DNA of 6,369 bases from positions 1 through 6,369 of the forward strand of contig DATDBU010000008.1 of NCBI GenBank assembly GCA_036524675.1. Direction: 5' to 3'. Below, in pieces: positions 5,323-6,369 of this stretch (positions within the stretch are counted from its first letter, which is position 1; every line of letters begins with the position of its first letter). The translations under genes and the position numbers were made by a program. The notes under the pieces were generated by a model. It ran no database searches. It saw only the letters and a list, made by a program, of their open reading frames with translations, and was not told where the DNA came from. Source of the DNA: DATDAW01 sp036524675. GTDB lineage: Bacteria; Verrucomicrobiota; Verrucomicrobiia; Chthoniobacterales; DASVRZ01.

Positions 5323-5533
5323 CGAAGACAGGAATGGAAGGCGTCGCTATACCGCCGCTCGAATTGCTGGGATGACACGACAAGTTCGGACGACTCCCGT
5401 ACGCTCCGGAAAGCCGCTTGCCGCGCCTCGTTCCACATCACTTCGACCGCGTTTGGGGGCTGGCCGGGGTATCGTTCTCGGTGCAAAGGTACCACGAGCA
5501 TCCTGCTTGCGCCGCCTGGAAAGAAACAAGCTG

Positions 5534-5568
5534 GAAGCTTATCTCACCTTTCGAGGGCGGAAGCTTCG
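5534..5568. repeat. GGAAGCTT direct repeats with GAAGCTTC palindrome
   Basis: GGAAGCTT occurs at 5534-5541 and 5560-5567, the second within the perfect palindrome GAAGCTTC (5561-5568). The surrounding sequence (GCATCCTGCTTGC, GAAACAAGCTGGAAGC, GGGCGGAAGCTTC) resembles interspersed repeats that I associate with Verrucomicrobia and Planctomycetes spacers. That association is from memory and not proven here. Confidence 0.45.
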
Positions 5569-5620
5569 GCCGAGGAATGGATTCTTAGAGCCACCAGGCA
5601 AGCGTCACGCGAACCTTAAT

Positions 5621-5625
5621 AAGGA
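5621..5625 (+). promoter_or_regulatory. Ribosome binding site for the small exported protein
   Basis: AAGGA at 5621-5625 lies eight bases before ATG 5634. It is the clearest Shine-Dalgarno sequence in the window and fixes the start of the following gene. Confidence 0.75.
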
Positions 5626-5633
5626 TCGGTCCT

Positions 5634-5900
5634 ATGAAAGAGCATCTGATCGCTGCCGTGTCAGCGGTTTTAGCCGCCTTTCTCACCCATCCTGTGGCCC
5701 CAATCCAGGCGGAGGAGAAAGCCCGGCCGAGCAATGCCGAAAGCCAGCTGCCAGCGAAAGACCAAACGTTTGGCCGCATGGCCGTACAGCCCGTGACGGA
5801 TGCCGCGGATCCGGAGTTGAAAGCGTGGACCGAAAAGACCCTGCCACCGCCAATTTTCCACGGACACCTGAAAAGCTCAGGCGCCCAAAAACAAAAATAA
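5634..5900 (+). CDS. Small exported protein of unknown function
   Basis: The 88-residue protein starts at ATG 5634 with a well-placed AAGGA. It opens with a Sec-type signal peptide: MKEHL charge region, then a hydrophobic stretch IAAVSAVLAAFLTHPVAPI, with likely cleavage after IQA at residue 26. The mature part, about 62 residues, is hydrophilic and Pro/Lys-rich (EEKARPSNAESQLPAKDQ, then ADPELKAWTEKTLPPP), with a basic tail. There is no Cys, no lipobox and no known domain, so it is most likely a soluble periplasmic or secreted protein. The SRPBCC gene follows after 21 bases on the same strand, so the two may form an operon. I do not recognise a family; the coding call rests on the ribosome binding site, signal peptide and spacing. 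Confidence 0.72.
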   Translation: MKEHLIAAVSAVLAAFLTHPVAPIQAEEKARPSNAESQLPAKDQTFGRMAVQPVTDAADPELKAWTEKTLPPPIFHGHLKSSGAQKQK

Positions 5901-5921
5901 ACCCATCAACCAAAACGACTT

Positions 5922-6369
5922 ATGGAACATATTGAAAGGTCCATCGAAGTCGATGCACCGATAAGCGCCGTTTACAACCAATGGACTCAATTTGAAGAAT
6001 TTCCACGCTTCATGGAAGGCGTGGAGGAAGTGCGGCAAGTGGACGAAAAACGTCTACTTTGGCGAGTCAAATTCTGGGGAAAAGAGACGGAGTGGGATGC
6101 GGAAATCTACGAACAAATACCCGATCGCCGCATTGCCTGGCAGAGCATCAGTGGCCATCCGAACACAGGCGTCGTCAGCTTCGAAACGTCCTCTCCCGGG
6201 CGAACGCTCGTGACCCTGGTCATCGATTATGAACCCTTGGGAACGGTCGAGAGACTAGCCGATTTTCTCGGGCTCGTTTCCGAAAAGGTGCAACGCGATC
6301 TCGAAAAATTCCGTGACTACATCGAGGGGCATGGCGTCACAACCGGCGGCTGGCGCGGCGAGATTCACT
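5922..6369 (+). CDS. SRPBCC (START/polyketide-cyclase-like) protein, 3' end cut by window
   Basis: ATG 5922 opens a frame with no stop through the right window edge (149 codons seen). The sequence MEHIERSIEVDAPISAVYNQ, then WTQFEEFPRFMEGVEEVRQ, is the classical opening of the SRPBCC superfamily: first beta-strand, short helices and the 'W-F-FP-FM--V' motif. It continues with WDAEIYEQIPDRRIAWQS, a strand pattern ending in a long C-terminal helix (about residues 108-136, ERLADFLGLVSEKVQRDLEK and onward) that lines the hydrophobic pocket. GGWRGEI near the cut resembles the usual end of stand-alone members of about 150-160 residues, so little is missing. The family binds small hydrophobic ligands or acts as cyclase/dehydrase; in many bacteria such proteins sit among stress genes. 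It has no Shine-Dalgarno and may be read from the upstream small gene. Confidence 0.9.
   Translation, partial: MEHIERSIEVDAPISAVYNQWTQFEEFPRFMEGVEEVRQVDEKRLLWRVKFWGKETEWDAEIYEQIPDRRIAWQSISGHPNTGVVSFETSSPGRTLVTLVIDYEPLGTVERLADFLGLVSEKVQRDLEKFRDYIEGHGVTTGGWRGEIH

Larger units (their letters stand above)
5323..5633. other. Intergenic spacer with decayed interspersed repeat
   Basis: This 311-bp gap between the receptor and the small exported protein has no recognisable gene. Open frames on both strands (about 60 codons on the minus strand) show no motif or domain. No strong terminator is visible behind the receptor: a 6-bp inverted repeat (TAGCGA 5320-5325 / TCGCTA 5344-5349) lacks a T-run. The right half carries a repeat-like segment with GGAAGCTT twice. 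Confidence 0.6.

Noticed and set aside
5320..5349. TAGCGA / TCGCTA inverted repeat as the receptor terminator
   Set aside because: Only six base pairs, an 18-base loop and no T-run; not distinguishable from chance.
5372..5935. 187-codon + strand frame overlapping the spacer, the small exported gene and the SRPBCC start
   Set aside because: It runs in a different phase across two better-supported genes, and its Arg/Pro-rich translation has no domain.

Overview
The window looks like a chromosomal segment of a Gram-negative (diderm) bacterium: it encodes a TonB-dependent outer-membrane receptor and a small protein with a Sec-type signal peptide. The combination of monomeric isocitrate dehydrogenase, a TIR/beta-helix fusion, a VapBC module and repeat-rich spacers would fit Verrucomicrobiota or a related PVC or Acidobacteria-type soil/water lineage. 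That placement is a low-confidence inference; no rRNA or marker gene is present.

Layout. Bases 2-175 are the C-terminal end of a monomeric NADP-isocitrate dehydrogenase gene (icd), closed by a strong intrinsic terminator at 205-242. Bases 407-1882 (+) encode the most striking gene: an N-terminal TIR domain with the catalytic-type glutamate, a Pro/Ala-rich linker and a C-terminal right-handed parallel beta-helix containing nearly identical 46-residue repeats. Bases 1883-2605 hold no convincing gene but are dense in small repeats: GAGTCGGGGTCAG-type units, an 83-bp MITE-like element with 18-bp terminal inverted repeats flanked by perfect 11-bp direct repeats, a pair of related palindromic 17-mers about 325 bp apart, and three degenerate 21-bp tandem units. 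Bases 2606-3234 (-) are a vapBC toxin-antitoxin operon with a GTGA stop/start overlap and a promoter whose -10 lies inside a palindrome.

Divergent from vapBC, 3322-5322 (+) encodes a TonB-dependent receptor with complete plug and barrel but no visible signal peptide, ATG or ribosome binding site at its 5' end, so it is probably 5'-truncated or mis-started. After a 311-bp gap with a decayed repeat come a small exported protein (5634-5900) and, 21 bp later, an SRPBCC/START-like protein (5922 to the window end, 3' incomplete), possibly cotranscribed.

The stretch between icd and the receptor reads as a small accessory island: a putative NAD-consuming TIR effector, a toxin-antitoxin pair and mobile-repeat debris between ordinary genes. 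The TIR/beta-helix protein is the best candidate for a poorly described defence or signalling system. Its role is inferred from domain architecture only; no partner gene is visible next to it.
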